Shown: positions 25,531 through 35,576, counted from the stretch's first letter. The stretch is 64,000 nt of DNA from Novosphingobium sp. SG751A (GCF_013149295.1 NZ_JABGCB010000007.1:221914-285913), one strand, 5' to 3'. Made by a program: numbers and translations. The notes: generated by a model from the sequence alone, not told the origin.

Positions 25531-26526
25531 TTGACACCGACAGAGAGTTCCCCCGCTCGGCTGCTCGCCGCTCCTTTATCCATCAAACTTGCCTCGCCGC
25601 GCGGATTTTGCGCGGGCGTGGTGCGCGCGATCCGCATTGTCGAACGCGCGCTCGAAATCCATGGCGCGCCGGTTTATGTCCGCCATGAGATTGTTCATAA
25701 CGCGCATGTCGTAAACAGGTTGCGCGCAATGGGCGCGGTCTTTGTCGAGGAACTCGACGAAGTGCCCCCCGGCGCGGTCACGGTGTTTTCAGCGCATGGC
25801 GTGCCCCAGACCGTCGAGCAGGAAGCCGAGCAGCGCGGATTGCCGGTCTATGACGCCACCTGCCCGCTGGTGACCAAGGTCCATCTGCACGGCGGCCGCT
25901 TTGCCCGCGAGGGGCGCGAGGTCGTGCTGATCGGTCATGCGGGCCACCCCGAGGTGGTGGGCACGCTGGGCCAGATCCCGGCGCCGGTCCATCTGGTCGC
26001 CACGCCCGAGGATGTGGCCGCGCTGCCGCTGGGCGCGGATTCCTCGATTGCCTATGTGACCCAGACCACGCTGTCGGTCGACGATACGCGCTCGGTGATC
26101 GCCGCGCTCCATGATCGCTTTGACGATGTGGCGGGGCCCGACGTATCCGACATCTGCTATGCCACACAAAACCGCCAGAACGCCGTGCGCGCGCTGGTGG
26201 AGGAATGCGATGCGCTGATCGTGGTGGGCGCGGCCAATTCCAGCAATTCGAACCGGCTGCGCGATGTGGCGCTCTCGCTGGGCAAACCGGCATGGCTGGT
26301 GGGCGATGCGGGCGATCTGGACCCGCAATGGCTGGACGGGGTCGAGCGCCTTGGCGTCACCGCCGGGGCCAGCGCGCCCGAGGAACTGGTCGAAGATGTG
26401 ATTGCCGCAATCGCCCTTTCGAGAAAAATAACTGTCTCAGAGCTTGACGGCATCCGCGAAAACGTGTCGTTCAGCCTGCCAGCGGCGCTTCGCCGGGCGG
26501 GCGAACCCGCCCGCGCGCGCGGTTGA
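25531..26526 (+). CDS. ispH: 4-hydroxy-3-methylbut-2-enyl diphosphate reductase
   Basis: A 331-residue enzyme that makes IPP and DMAPP in the last MEP step. The three cysteines holding the 4Fe-4S cluster are in [20 protein letters not shown] and ICYATQNRQ, and the substrate His residues are in VRHEIVHN and FSAHGVP. No ATG lies near the conserved N-terminus. The best start is TTG 25531 with AAAGGG about 8 bases upstream; the longer ORF from 25405 adds 42 residues unlike the family. It precedes hpnH by 22 bases, so the two probably form an operon. Confidence 0.95.
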   Translation: MTPTESSPARLLAAPLSIKLASPRGFCAGVVRAIRIVERALEIHGAPVYVRHEIVHNAHVVNRLRAMGAVFVEELDEVPPGAVTVFSAHGVPQTVEQEAEQRGLPVYDATCPLVTKVHLHGGRFAREGREVVLIGHAGHPEVVGTLGQIPAPVHLVATPEDVAALPLGADSSIAYVTQTTLSVDDTRSVIAALHDRFDDVAGPDVSDICYATQNRQNAVRALVEECDALIVVGAANSSNSNRLRDVALSLGKPAWLVGDAGDLDPQWLDGVERLGVTAGASAPEELVEDVIAAIALSRKITVSELDGIRENVSFSLPAALRRAGEPARARG

Positions 26527-26548
26527 CGCCCTACCAGGAGTAACCCCC

Positions 26549-27721
26549 TTGTCCCTTCCCCTTGGCCCTGCCCTTCGCATTGCCGGTCACGCCATTTCCA
26601 GCCAGATCAAGGGCGGCAAATATCCGCTCGTGCTGATGCTCGAACCGCTGCTGCGCTGCAATCTTGCCTGCCCGGGCTGCGGCAAGATCGATTATCCCGA
26701 CGCGATCCTCAACCGCCGCCTGTCGGTGGAAGAATGTATGGCGGCGATCGAGGAATCGGGCGCGCCCGCCGTGTCGATCGCGGGCGGCGAACCGCTGCTG
26801 CACCGGGATATGCCCAAGATTGTCGAAGGCTATATCGCGCGCAAAAAGTTCGTGATCCTGTGCACCAACGCGCTGCTGCTGAAAAAGAAGATCAACGACT
26901 ACAAGCCCTCCTCCTATTTCACCTGGTCGATCCATCTGGACGGCGACAAGGCCATGCACGACAAGGCCGTGGATCAGGAAGGCACCTATGACGTCGCGCT
27001 CGAAGCGATTCATCTGGCCAAGTCCAAGGGCTTCCGCGTTCAGGTCAACTGCACCGTGTTCAACGATGCCAAGGCTGAGAGCATGGCCAAGTTCCTCGAC
27101 CTGATGACCAGTCTCGATGTCGAAGTGACCATCAGCCCCGGCTATGCCTATGAACGCGCCGCCGATCAGGAGCATTTCCTGAACCGCGAAAAGACCAAGA
27201 ACCTGTTCCGCGACTTGTTGAAGCGCGGCGCGGCCAAGAATGCCAAGCCGGGCGAAGGCGGCGGCAAGGCGTGGAAGTTCACCAATTCGCCGCTGTTCCT
27301 CGACTTCCTCGCGGGCAACCGTTCGTATGAATGCACGCCCTGGTCGATGCCGCTGCGCACGGTGTTTGGCTGGCAAAAGCCCTGCTATCTGGTGGGCGAA
27401 GGCTATGTCGATACCTTTGCCGAATTGATGGAAGGCACCGACTGGGATCAGTATGGTGTCGGCAAGTACGAGAAATGCTCGAACTGCATGGTCCATTGCG
27501 GGTTTGAAGGCACGGCGGCCAAGGAAGGGCTGACGCGCCCGTGGGAATTCATCAAAGTGGGCATGCAGGGCATCCGCACCGATGGCCCGATGGCGCCCGA
27601 CATCGACCTGTCCAACGCCCGCAAGGCGCAGGACGTGCATGCCACGCAGGTCGAAGCCGAATTGGAAAAGATCAAGATTTCCGATCCGGAAGGATATGCC
27701 CGCGCCACCCGCGCAGCCTGA
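26549..27721 (+). CDS. hpnH: Adenosyl-hopene transferase HpnH, radical SAM
   Basis: A 390-residue radical SAM enzyme from TTG 26549, with AGGAG eight bases upstream. The cluster motif CNLACPGC is near residue 33, followed by GKIDYPDAILNRRLSVEE and SIAGGEPLLH, typical of HpnH. It joins 5'-deoxyadenosine to diploptene, giving adenosylhopane, the precursor of all extended hopanoids. A C-terminal cysteine set (KCSNCMVHCGFE) may hold a second metal site. Downstream is a bidirectional terminator shared with hpnG. Confidence 0.95.
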   Translation: MSLPLGPALRIAGHAISSQIKGGKYPLVLMLEPLLRCNLACPGCGKIDYPDAILNRRLSVEECMAAIEESGAPAVSIAGGEPLLHRDMPKIVEGYIARKKFVILCTNALLLKKKINDYKPSSYFTWSIHLDGDKAMHDKAVDQEGTYDVALEAIHLAKSKGFRVQVNCTVFNDAKAESMAKFLDLMTSLDVEVTISPGYAYERAADQEHFLNREKTKNLFRDLLKRGAAKNAKPGEGGGKAWKFTNSPLFLDFLAGNRSYECTPWSMPLRTVFGWQKPCYLVGEGYVDTFAELMEGTDWDQYGVGKYEKCSNCMVHCGFEGTAAKEGLTRPWEFIKVGMQGIRTDGPMAPDIDLSNARKAQDVHATQVEAELEKIKISDPEGYARATRAA

Positions 27722-27742
27722 TCCGAACAAGGCGCTGGTTAT

Positions 27743-27777
27743 AAAAAGGGCGGGGGCCGCAAACCCCCGCTCTTTTT
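27743..27777. terminator. Bidirectional terminator between hpnH and hpnG
   Basis: A 14-bp stem with one G-U pair, from five A residues through GGGCGGGGG to its complement and five T residues, loop CCGCAAA. It ends both the hpnH and the hpnA-to-hpnG transcripts. Confidence 0.9.
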
Positions 27778-27780
27778 GCA

Positions 27781-28449
27781 TCAGCGCAAATCAAAGCCCA
27801 GATAGGGCCCGGCCTGTTTCGACCCCCTGATCAACGCACGATAGGCCTTGGCAAAACCCATGATCGTCTTGGTCAGTGATCCGATCTGATCGGGCTGCTG
27901 ACGGATCGACTTGAACACCGCGCCCAGCGCCAGCTCGCCATTGGGCCCCATCATCACATTGACCGCGGGCGGCAATTCCACCTCGGCAATATCGGAAATA
28001 CAGCGCAGAATCACAAAAGGCAGGTTCATATGCGCCGCCACCTCGGCCACGATATGGCTTTCCATATCCGCCGCAATGGCCGCACTGGCCCATGCACGCT
28101 CGGCCTTGTCATGCGAATCGGTCAGCAGATGGCCATCGGCATGCACCGTGCCCACCCGAGCCTGGGGCAGCAATTCCTGCAGCACCGCCACCCAGCGTTC
28201 ATCGCATTTGGTATGAAACGCCCCGGTCAGCCTTTTGCCGATCACCATCGTGCCCAGTTTGAGCGTATGATCGACCGCCCCGCACATGCCATAGCTGATG
28301 AGCCCGCCGGCATGTTTGGCCCGCTCCATCAACTCCTCGCGCAGGCGTTCGGGGTCGTTGCCCCCCGCGATCACCTCGACCTGATGCTGATCCAGCACCG
28401 CCGCCTCGCGCAGCGTGCCTGTCACCACGATCACCGGCTTGCCGTTCAC
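27781..28449 (-). CDS. hpnG: Adenosylhopane nucleosidase/phosphorylase HpnG
   Basis: A 222-residue protein of the nucleoside phosphorylase fold. GTG 28449 overlaps the shc stop (ATGTGA), which is better than the long N-terminal extension of the ORF. Motifs: ISYGMCGAVDHTLKLGTMVIG, then AADMESHIVAEVA and FVILRCISD, as in MTA/SAH nucleosidase relatives. HpnG removes adenine from adenosylhopane to give ribosylhopane. Last gene of the hpnA-B-C-D-E-shc-hpnG operon. Confidence 0.92.
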   Translation of the reverse strand: MNGKPVIVVTGTLREAAVLDQHQVEVIAGGNDPERLREELMERAKHAGGLISYGMCGAVDHTLKLGTMVIGKRLTGAFHTKCDERWVAVLQELLPQARVGTVHADGHLLTDSHDKAERAWASAAIAADMESHIVAEVAAHMNLPFVILRCISDIAEVELPPAVNVMMGPNGELALGAVFKSIRQQPDQIGSLTKTIMGFAKAYRALIRGSKQAGPYLGFDLR

Positions 28450-30383
28450 ATTCCCCACTGGGCTTGCTCCACATTGGCCTGCGCCATATTGCGATACCGC
28501 GCCAGAGCCCAAAGCGGGAAATAGCGCGGATAGCCATGATAGCGCAGGTAAAAGACTCGCGGGAAACCCCCGCCCGTATAATGCTCCTGCCCCCAGAGAC
28601 CGTCCCCGGCCTGATTGGCGATCAGCCACGCGATCCCGCGCGCGACCTCCTCGCTTTTCGCCTCGCCCACCGCCATCAGGCCAAGCGTGGCCCATGCCGT
28701 CTGGCTGGCGTTCGAAACAAAGCTCTCATGGCCAACGCGATCCAGCGCATAGGAGTCGCAGCTTTCGCCCCAACCGCCATCCGCATTCTGAACCGTTTTG
28801 AGCCATTCGACCGCGCGCGCCACCATCGGATGGTCGCGCCCGATCCCTGCCCGGCCCAATGCGCACAGCACCGACCAGGTTCCATAGACATGGTTGACCC
28901 CCCAGCGGCCAAACCAACTGCCTTCCTTCTCCTGCTCCTTTTCCAACCAGCCCAGCGCGGCCTTCATGCGCGGGCTGTCGACGGGCTCGCCCATCTGGGC
29001 CAGCATCGACACCACGCGCGCCGAAACATCGGCCGTGGGCGGATCGAGCAGGGCGCCATGATCGGCAAAGGGCAGGTTGTTCAAATAGAGCTTGTCATTA
29101 TCCGCATCGAAAGCGGCAAATCCGCCATCCTTCGATTGCAGGCCCACGGTCCATTCAAACCCGCGCGCAATGGCTTCCTTGTCCTTGTCGCCGCGCAGGC
29201 CCGAGGCGCGATCCATCGCCATCACCACCACGGCGGTGTCGTCCAGATCGGGATAATGATCGTTATTATACTGAAACGCCCAGCCGCCGGGCCGGACATA
29301 GCGCTGTTCGACCCAATCGCCCGCCGTATCGAGGATCTGGCGCGGCCCCAGCCAGTCGAGCGCGCGGTCGGCCCCGGCCAACGCCTCCTCGCTGCCCACC
29401 TCCAGCATGGCATGGGCGGCAAGAGCGGTGTCCCAGACCGGGCTGACGCAGGGCTGGCAATAGGCCTCGTCCTCTTTCACCACCAGCAGCCGCTCGACCG
29501 ATTCGCGCGCAATCGCGCGATGCGGATGGTCGGGGGCATAGCCCAAACAATCGAACATCATCACGCTGTTGGCCATGGCCGGATAGATCGCGCCAAGGCC
29601 ATCGACACCGTTGAGACGCTCGACCACCCATTCCTTGCACAGGCGAATGGCGCGGGTCCGCATCGCCTTGGGCCATCGCCCTTCAAAGCGCTTGAGCCCC
29701 CAGTCCAGCGCCTCAAACCCGTTCTTCCACAGGGCATGAACATGGTCGGCCTGGCTGGTCAGCTTGCGCGCCACGCCGGTATACAGCTCCGGCACAAACA
29801 CCTGTTTCGGATTGCGCGCCACGGGCTTCAACGCACAAAGCACCAGCAGCGGCACCACCACCGTGCGCGCCCAATAGCTCATTTTCAGCAAATGGACCGG
29901 AAACCAGCGCGGCGCGAGGATCAGTTCGGGCGGAATGGTGGGCACAGCATCCCACGGCCCGGCGCCAAACAGCGCAAGCTGGATGCGGGTAAAGACATTG
30001 ACCGCCTCGGCCCCGCCCGCCTTCAGGATCGCGGCGCGGGCGCGGGCCATATGCGGCGCGTTCACATCATCGCCGATCATCTTCAGCGCGTAATAGGCCT
30101 TCACCGTGGCCGAAATATCAAACCCGCCCTCGTGATAAAGCGGCCAGCCATCATGGGCATCCGACTGAATCCGGCGCAGATAGCGGCCGATTTTGGCCTC
30201 AAGCTCCTCATCCACCGGCTCGCCAAGAAAATGGCGCAACAGGACGTATTCGGACGGGATGGTGGCGTCGGCCTCCAGTTCATAGACCCAGTGGCCATCC
30301 TCGCGCTGCTCGCTGAGCAGCGATTGCGAGGCGCGCGCGATGGTGGCGTCCAGAAGGGCGCGATCAGGGGCAGCTTGGCTCAT
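28446..30383 (-). CDS. shc: Squalene-hopene cyclase
   Basis: A 645-residue enzyme (also called hpnF) that folds squalene into hopene and hopanol at the membrane. The catalytic acid motif DLDDTA is at residues 379-384. Several QW-type repeats are present, for example KDGGFAAFDADN and NADGGWGES, and a VGLQSKDGG segment. The start at 30383 overlaps the hpnE stop (ATGA). The ORF extends 118 codons upstream, but that stretch is a shadow of hpnE. Confidence 0.97.
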   Translation of the reverse strand: MSQAAPDRALLDATIARASQSLLSEQREDGHWVYELEADATIPSEYVLLRHFLGEPVDEELEAKIGRYLRRIQSDAHDGWPLYHEGGFDISATVKAYYALKMIGDDVNAPHMARARAAILKAGGAEAVNVFTRIQLALFGAGPWDAVPTIPPELILAPRWFPVHLLKMSYWARTVVVPLLVLCALKPVARNPKQVFVPELYTGVARKLTSQADHVHALWKNGFEALDWGLKRFEGRWPKAMRTRAIRLCKEWVVERLNGVDGLGAIYPAMANSVMMFDCLGYAPDHPHRAIARESVERLLVVKEDEAYCQPCVSPVWDTALAAHAMLEVGSEEALAGADRALDWLGPRQILDTAGDWVEQRYVRPGGWAFQYNNDHYPDLDDTAVVVMAMDRASGLRGDKDKEAIARGFEWTVGLQSKDGGFAAFDADNDKLYLNNLPFADHGALLDPPTADVSARVVSMLAQMGEPVDSPRMKAALGWLEKEQEKEGSWFGRWGVNHVYGTWSVLCALGRAGIGRDHPMVARAVEWLKTVQNADGGWGESCDSYALDRVGHESFVSNASQTAWATLGLMAVGEAKSEEVARGIAWLIANQAGDGLWGQEHYTGGGFPRVFYLRYHGYPRYFPLWALARYRNMAQANVEQAQWGM

Positions 30384-31651
30384 CGTACTTTTCCATATTT
30401 CAAAGGCTGGCCCAGAACCAGCCGTGCCGCGCTGTCGCCGGAGCGGATCGCCCCCTCGATGGTCGCGGGCAATCCGTTTTGCACCCAGTCTCCGGCCAGA
30501 AACAGGTTGCGCCAGCCGGTTTTGGTGTGCGGCCGCCGCGCGTCCTGCTCGGGCGTGGCGGCAAAGGTGGCGCGCTTTTCCTTGACGATCTGCCAGCGGG
30601 GCATGGGCGCGGAAATCCCCAGCGCGCGGGCCACCTCGGCCCAGATCATCGTAGCCAGAGCCTCGCGGTCCTCGTCCATCAGACGGTCTGCGCCCGAAAT
30701 CGTCACGGAAATCCGGTCGGGATGGGTAAAAATCCATTCGCTGGTGGCATTGGTCAGGCCCAGCATCTCGGGCGCGCCCGGCGGCGGCGCCACGGCGAAA
30801 TGGGCGTTGAGGATCGAGCGGTGATCATCCGGCACGGTCAGATCCGGCACCAGCGAGGCCGCCACCCATGCGGGCACGGCCAAAACCACCGCCTCATCCG
30901 GGCCAATCGCCTGCGCCCCATCGGCCCATTCCAGCGCGGCCACCACATCGCCATCAAACCGGATGCCGCGCAGCCGCCGCCCGGTCTGCAAAGCCACGCC
31001 CTGCGCCTCCAGCCAGTCCACCGCCGGATCAATAAACGCCGCCGCCAGAGTTGGCACCGCCACGCGCGGCGCGCTGGCCCGCCCGCCCTTGGCCAGCGTT
31101 TCGGCCAGCACATTGGCGCAGAGCGCGGCGGAGGAGGCCGCCGGATCGGTGTTGAGCGCGGCCAGCAGGACCGGATGCAGCATCCGCTCCCACACCGAGC
31201 CCTGCGGCCTCACCAGATCACCGATGGTCTGATCCGCCCGCCCTTTGAGCAGGCGCCCCAAGGGCAGATAATCGGCCAGACGCGACCCCGGCACCCGGCG
31301 AGACGGCACCAACACCCACCACGGCACCGGTCCGTCATTGATCCGCAAGGTCCAGCGCTCGCCGCTGGCCAGATCGGCAAAGGCGAAATCCGCATGGGGC
31401 GGCCCGGCCAGAGGCGTGTCGGCCCCCACCATCGCGCGAAACCGCGAAACCGCCGGATTGCCCGCCAGCACCAGATGATTGCCATTATCGATGGTCAGAC
31501 CCAGCACGGGGTCGAAATAGGAGCGGCAGCGCCCCCCTGCCCGCGGCCCGGCCTCGGACAGCGACACCGGGCAACCGGCCGCGGACAATTCCACCGCTGC
31601 CGCCAGCCCTGCCATGCCGGCCCCGATCACCTGTGCGCGGACGAAACCCAT
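30380..31651 (-). CDS. hpnE: Hydroxysqualene dehydroxylase HpnE
   Basis: A 423-residue FAD amine-oxidase-fold protein. The N-terminal dinucleotide-binding motif IGAGMAGLAAAVELSAAG is followed by EAGPRAGGRCRSY. The C-terminus keeps NLFLAGDWVQNGLPATIEGA. HpnE reduces hydroxysqualene to squalene, completing the three-step HpnC-D-E route that replaces squalene synthase in most bacteria. It is coupled to shc and abuts hpnD without a gap. Confidence 0.95.
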   Translation of the reverse strand: MGFVRAQVIGAGMAGLAAAVELSAAGCPVSLSEAGPRAGGRCRSYFDPVLGLTIDNGNHLVLAGNPAVSRFRAMVGADTPLAGPPHADFAFADLASGERWTLRINDGPVPWWVLVPSRRVPGSRLADYLPLGRLLKGRADQTIGDLVRPQGSVWERMLHPVLLAALNTDPAASSAALCANVLAETLAKGGRASAPRVAVPTLAAAFIDPAVDWLEAQGVALQTGRRLRGIRFDGDVVAALEWADGAQAIGPDEAVVLAVPAWVAASLVPDLTVPDDHRSILNAHFAVAPPPGAPEMLGLTNATSEWIFTHPDRISVTISGADRLMDEDREALATMIWAEVARALGISAPMPRWQIVKEKRATFAATPEQDARRPHTKTGWRNLFLAGDWVQNGLPATIEGAIRSGDSAARLVLGQPLKYGKVR

Positions 31652-32500
31652 TTATCCCATCACCAGATGGCGGATCAGCGAGAAAAGCAGGCGCGGCTTG
31701 GAGGTGCTGACGCGGCGGCGCGGCGCGTGCCAGCCCTGCGCCAGCATCCGGCGAAGGACCAGCGCATAGGCTTCCTCCATCAGGCGCGGGGCGATGAGGC
31801 GCCCCTTGGGGCGCGCGGCAAGGCAGGCGCCCGCCGCGACAAAATGCGCCTCGGCCCGCGCGGCCAGCCAGCGCGCCGCGCTGTCCATGCCGGGGTCGGC
31901 CATCAGGGCCATGGGCGTAGTGGGATGGATGCCCGCATGGGTCAGCGCCTCGATGGGCAGATAGACACGCGCAATTTCGGCATCTTCGTCCAGATCGCGC
32001 AGGATATTGGTGAATTGCAGCGCCCGGCCAAGATGATAGGCCAGATGGACGCCCTGCGCCCGGTCCATGCCAAAGATGTTGACCGAGAGGCGGCCCACGG
32101 CGCTCGCCACGCAATCGCAATAATGGTCGAGCAGGGCAAAGGTGGGCCATTGGATGTCGGCATCGACATCCATCTGCATCCCCTCGATCACGGCGAGGAA
32201 ATCGGCCTCCTCCAGCGCGAAGCTGCGCACCGCCTGCGCGAGGAACGCGGCCTGTCCGGTGTCCCCTCCGCGATAAAGCGCCCCGATCCAGCGTCGCCAG
32301 TCGGCCAGCATCGCCCCGCGTGACCCACGGGGGGCCTGCTGGTCGTCGGCAATGTCATCGACGATGCGGCAAAAGCCATAGATGGCGAACATCGCCTCGC
32401 GCTCCGCCTTGGGCAGGATGCGCATGCCGGCGTAAAAGCTGCTGCCCGCGACCTTGGCGCGCAGAGCGTCGGGAATAGGCGATAGGGTGGTTGCGGTCAT
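31652..32500 (-). CDS. hpnD: Presqualene diphosphate synthase HpnD
   Basis: A 282-residue squalene/phytoene synthase family protein starting at 32500. It has FYAGMRILPKAEREAMFAIY, the Asp-rich motif CRIVDDIADD, and the second motif NILRDLDEDA. HpnD condenses two farnesyl diphosphates into presqualene diphosphate. It ends directly at the hpnE start. Farnesyl diphosphate synthase is not in the window. Confidence 0.95.
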   Translation of the reverse strand: MTATTLSPIPDALRAKVAGSSFYAGMRILPKAEREAMFAIYGFCRIVDDIADDQQAPRGSRGAMLADWRRWIGALYRGGDTGQAAFLAQAVRSFALEEADFLAVIEGMQMDVDADIQWPTFALLDHYCDCVASAVGRLSVNIFGMDRAQGVHLAYHLGRALQFTNILRDLDEDAEIARVYLPIEALTHAGIHPTTPMALMADPGMDSAARWLAARAEAHFVAAGACLAARPKGRLIAPRLMEEAYALVLRRMLAQGWHAPRRRVSTSKPRLLFSLIRHLVMG

Positions 32501-32505
32501 GATCT

Positions 32506-33372
32506 TCAGCCCGGCCAGATACGGTGGCCCGCCTGCCGCATTGCAGCACGAAGCGCAAGGGTGAGCGCGCGGCCCTTGGTGTGGTGGACCTTTTCGCTCA
32601 GCGGATCGCGCGCCAGCAGCACCTCGCACAGATCCTGCGCCAACCGCTGGATGATGGCCACCTCGGCGGCCAGCCGCCAGTCGCGGATCGCATCGGCAAA
32701 GGGCGCGCTGGCCCGCAGCAGGCCCTGGGTGCGCAGCGTCAGATCGGTCAACACCCCGCGCAGCGCCGGATTGGCGCGCTTTTCGGCCAGAGCCTCCACC
32801 CCGATTCCCGCCGCGCGCAGCGAATCGAGCGGGATATAGACCCGGTCGATCGCGCGGTAATCCTTGGCGCAATCCTGAAGGTGGTTGATGATCTGGAGCG
32901 CGGCGCAGAGCGAATCGTTCATCGGCCAGAGGACGCGGTCCTCGCCGTGGCAATCGAGCACAAAGCGGCCCACCGGCATCGCCGAATAGCGGCAATAGTC
33001 GATCAGCCCCGCCCAGTCCTGATAGCGGTCGATCGTGCAGTCGCGCTCAAAGGCGGTCAACAGGTCATGGGCATGGGCAAGGCTGATGCCCCGCTCGCGG
33101 CATACGGTGCCCAGCGCCTGCGCCAGAGGATCGCCGATCCCGGCCTCGCCCCCTTCCAGCCCGGCGCGCATCAGGCCCAGCAGGCGCAGCTTTTCCGCAG
33201 GCGGCGCGGTGGGGTGATCGGCAATATCATCGGCGGCGCGGGCAAAGCGGTAATAAGCCATCACCGGCGCGCGCGCATCGGGGCGTACCAGAAAACTGGC
33301 CACGGGAAAGTTCTCGCCCGTGTGATCCTTGCCGCTTTGCAGGTCGGCCGTGGTCAGGATGGTGTCTGTCAT
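32506..33372 (-). CDS. hpnC: Hydroxysqualene synthase HpnC
   Basis: A 288-residue paralogue of HpnD from ATG 33372, overlapping the hpnB stop (ATGA). The first Asp motif is RAADDIADHP. The second is altered to INHLQDCAKDY, as usual for HpnC. Also present is NFPVASFLVRPDARAP near the N-terminus. HpnC converts presqualene diphosphate to hydroxysqualene. Five bases separate it from hpnD. Confidence 0.95.
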   Translation of the reverse strand: MTDTILTTADLQSGKDHTGENFPVASFLVRPDARAPVMAYYRFARAADDIADHPTAPPAEKLRLLGLMRAGLEGGEAGIGDPLAQALGTVCRERGISLAHAHDLLTAFERDCTIDRYQDWAGLIDYCRYSAMPVGRFVLDCHGEDRVLWPMNDSLCAALQIINHLQDCAKDYRAIDRVYIPLDSLRAAGIGVEALAEKRANPALRGVLTDLTLRTQGLLRASAPFADAIRDWRLAAEVAIIQRLAQDLCEVLLARDPLSEKVHHTKGRALTLALRAAMRQAGHRIWPG

Positions 33373-34505
33373 GCCCCAGAAATGTCCCCAGAAGCGTCTA
33401 ATGCCTGTGCGCGACCTTTCCACATGCCGCCCTTGCCGCGGTAATGGGCCCAAGCTGAATAGATTGTGCATGAAACATAGAACAGCGCGACCAAAGGCAG
33501 AGCCAGCGCGCGCATCGGGGCGCGGTCATAAAAGCCCAGAATCGGCTGATAAGACCCCAGCATCAGCCCCAGAGCGATCAGGCCCATAACCTGAACCGCG
33601 CCTTTTGCCCCCAGCGCCAGCCACACCGGCGCGCCGAACATCAAGGCCAGCCCCAGCACCGTGCCCACCAGCATCAACGGATTATAGCGCAATTGAGCGT
33701 AAGCGCTGCGCGCGATCATCATGCCGATCTCGCGCCAGTTCGCATAGGGCCGGATCGACACGCTGCGCCGGGTCAGGCCCAGCCAGATCGGCCCCTGTTT
33801 TTTGATCAGCGCGCCCAGCGTGCAATCATCGATCAGCGCCCCGCGCATCGCGCCAATGCCGCCCGCTGCCTCCAGCGCCTCGCGCTCGACCAGCACGCAG
33901 CCGCCCGCCGCGCCCGAGATCGGGCTTTTGGGCCGGTTGATCCAGTTGAACGGATAGAGCATCATAAAGAACCAGATGAAGGCGGGCACCAGCCACTTTT
34001 CCGCCCATGTCAGGCATGACAACAGCGCCATGAAGGACACCAGCCGCCGGTTGCCGCCATGCGCAATGCCGACAAGGCGCGTCAGCGTATCGGGCGCATG
34101 TTCGATATCGGCATCGGTCAGCCACAGGTAACGCGGCACCCCGGCCTCGATAATCCCCTGATGCACGGCCCAGAGCTTGCCGGTCCAGCCCGCCGCCAAG
34201 GGCGCGCCGCTCAGGACAGTCAATCGCTCGCCGCCCAGCGCGCGGGCCTGATCGCCGGTGCCATCCTCGGAATTGTCATCCACCAGCACCACGCGGAAAG
34301 GCCCGGCATAATCCTGACGCAACAGGCTGCCGATGGAGCGGGTGATCACATCGGCCTCATTGCGCGCCGGGACCACGGCGACGACCTCGGGCCAAACATC
34401 GGGCGCGGCAAAGGGGGCGTTGTCATCGGCCTCACGGCAGGTCCAGAAGCCGGTGGCCACCAGCCCCAGCCAGATCGCCAGCACCAGCGCAGCCAGCCAG
34501 ATCAT
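33369..34505 (-). CDS. hpnB: Hopanoid-associated glycosyltransferase HpnB
   Basis: A 378-residue membrane protein: an N-terminal span, a GT2 catalytic domain (VVPARNEADVI near residue 43, LVDDNSEDGTG, LTDADIEH, LIDDCTLG) and four C-terminal spans. It belongs to the HpnB family, which occurs in hopanoid operons, but its acceptor and product are not established. Overlapping stops and starts tie it to hpnA and hpnC. Confidence 0.9.
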   Translation of the reverse strand: MIWLAALVLAIWLGLVATGFWTCREADDNAPFAAPDVWPEVVAVVPARNEADVITRSIGSLLRQDYAGPFRVVLVDDNSEDGTGDQARALGGERLTVLSGAPLAAGWTGKLWAVHQGIIEAGVPRYLWLTDADIEHAPDTLTRLVGIAHGGNRRLVSFMALLSCLTWAEKWLVPAFIWFFMMLYPFNWINRPKSPISGAAGGCVLVEREALEAAGGIGAMRGALIDDCTLGALIKKQGPIWLGLTRRSVSIRPYANWREIGMMIARSAYAQLRYNPLMLVGTVLGLALMFGAPVWLALGAKGAVQVMGLIALGLMLGSYQPILGFYDRAPMRALALPLVALFYVSCTIYSAWAHYRGKGGMWKGRAQALDASGDISGA

Positions 34506-35524
34506 GGAATCATCCCCCCTTCGGCGGAGGCCGGAATCATCCCTTCCACGGCAAACCAGTTCAGCGCATCACGCACCGCTTCCTGCCAGGGCCGCGCGGT
34601 ATAGCCCAGTTCGGCCTGCGCCCGCGCGCTGGAGAAATACATGTGGTGGCGCGCCATTTTCAGCGCGTCCACGGTGACGAAAGGCTCAACCCCCGTCATC
34701 CGCCCCCACAATTCCGCGCCCACGGCCAAGGGAAACAAAGGCGCCACCGGCAATTTCACACGCGGAGGCTTGCGCCCCACCTGCGCGCAGATTTCCACCA
34801 GCATCGCCCCCAGCGTCACATCCTGACCGCCCAGAATGTAGCGCCGCCCGATCTGCCCCCGCTGCGCCGCCAACAGATGGCCGCGCGCGACATCCTCGAC
34901 ATGGACAAGGTTGAGGCCGGTTTCGACATAGGCGGGCATCCGCCCATGCGCGCATTCCACAAGGATGCGCCCCGTGGGCGTGGGCTTGACATCGCGCGGG
35001 CCGATGGGGGTCGATGGCTGGACCAGAATCGCGGGCAAGCCCTCGCTCGCCACCATATCCTCGACCAGCCTTTCGGCCACGACCTTGGATTGTTTATAGA
35101 TACCGACAGCCTCGGCCACGCTGGCAGGTCGCGTTTCGTCGGCCACGCCATTGTCCAGCGGTTTGAGAGTCGCCACCGAAGAGGTGTAAACGATCTTGCC
35201 CACGCCCTCGGCCAGAGCGGCGCGCATCACGGCGCGCGTCATCGCTTCATTGTTGCGCAGGATCTCGCCCGGATCGCGCGCCCAGAGGCGATAGTCGGCC
35301 GCGACATGGAACAATTCCGCCCCCCCGCGCATCGCTTCACGCACCGCGCCCTCGTCGCGCAGGTCGGCCTCAACGATCTCTCCGGGGAAATCGGCCAGAT
35401 TGACGCGCGAGGAGGAACCGCGCACCACGCCGCGCACCTGTCGCCCCTCCGCCGCCAGCACCCGCGCCACCGCGCTGCCCAGAAAACCGGCGACGCCGGT
35501 AACGATCGTGATGGGTCCGCTCAT
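34502..35524 (-). CDS. hpnA: Hopanoid-associated sugar epimerase HpnA
   Basis: A 340-residue extended SDR protein starting at 35524. It has the cofactor motif VTGVAGFLGSAVAR, YTSSVATL and the catalytic YKQSK (Y-x-x-x-K), then VQPSTPIGPRDVKPTPTG. It is first in the seven-gene operon. Its exact substrate in hopanoid tailoring is unknown. Its start and that of hpnI face each other across 57 bases. Confidence 0.92.
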   Translation of the reverse strand: MSGPITIVTGVAGFLGSAVARVLAAEGRQVRGVVRGSSSRVNLADFPGEIVEADLRDEGAVREAMRGGAELFHVAADYRLWARDPGEILRNNEAMTRAVMRAALAEGVGKIVYTSSVATLKPLDNGVADETRPASVAEAVGIYKQSKVVAERLVEDMVASEGLPAILVQPSTPIGPRDVKPTPTGRILVECAHGRMPAYVETGLNLVHVEDVARGHLLAAQRGQIGRRYILGGQDVTLGAMLVEICAQVGRKPPRVKLPVAPLFPLAVGAELWGRMTGVEPFVTVDALKMARHHMYFSSARAQAELGYTARPWQEAVRDALNWFAVEGMIPASAEGGMIP

Positions 35525-35529
35525 GGGCC

Positions 35530-35576
35530 ATGCCCCTAAACCCTTTTGCTGCGACTGCAAAGCGGTGTAGGGGCAT
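35530..35576. promoter_or_regulatory. Imperfect inverted repeat between hpnA and hpnI
   Basis: The arms 35530-35549 and 35557-35576 match at 17 of 20 positions with a seven-base centre. The start codons of hpnA (35524) and hpnI (35582) lie symmetrically 5 bases outside the arms. The whole divergent spacer is 57 bases, too short for two ordinary promoters side by side, so promoter elements must overlap it or reach into the coding regions. It could be an operator that controls both operons. Confidence 0.6.

Noticed and set aside
28464..30824. A 786-codon + strand ORF opposite squalene-hopene cyclase
   Set aside because: The same GC shadow effect; shc on the minus strand is certain and the ORF has no recognisable motif.
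30479..32323. A 614-codon + strand ORF opposite hpnE and hpnD
   Set aside because: It spans two real genes and their junction in antisense and has no domain.
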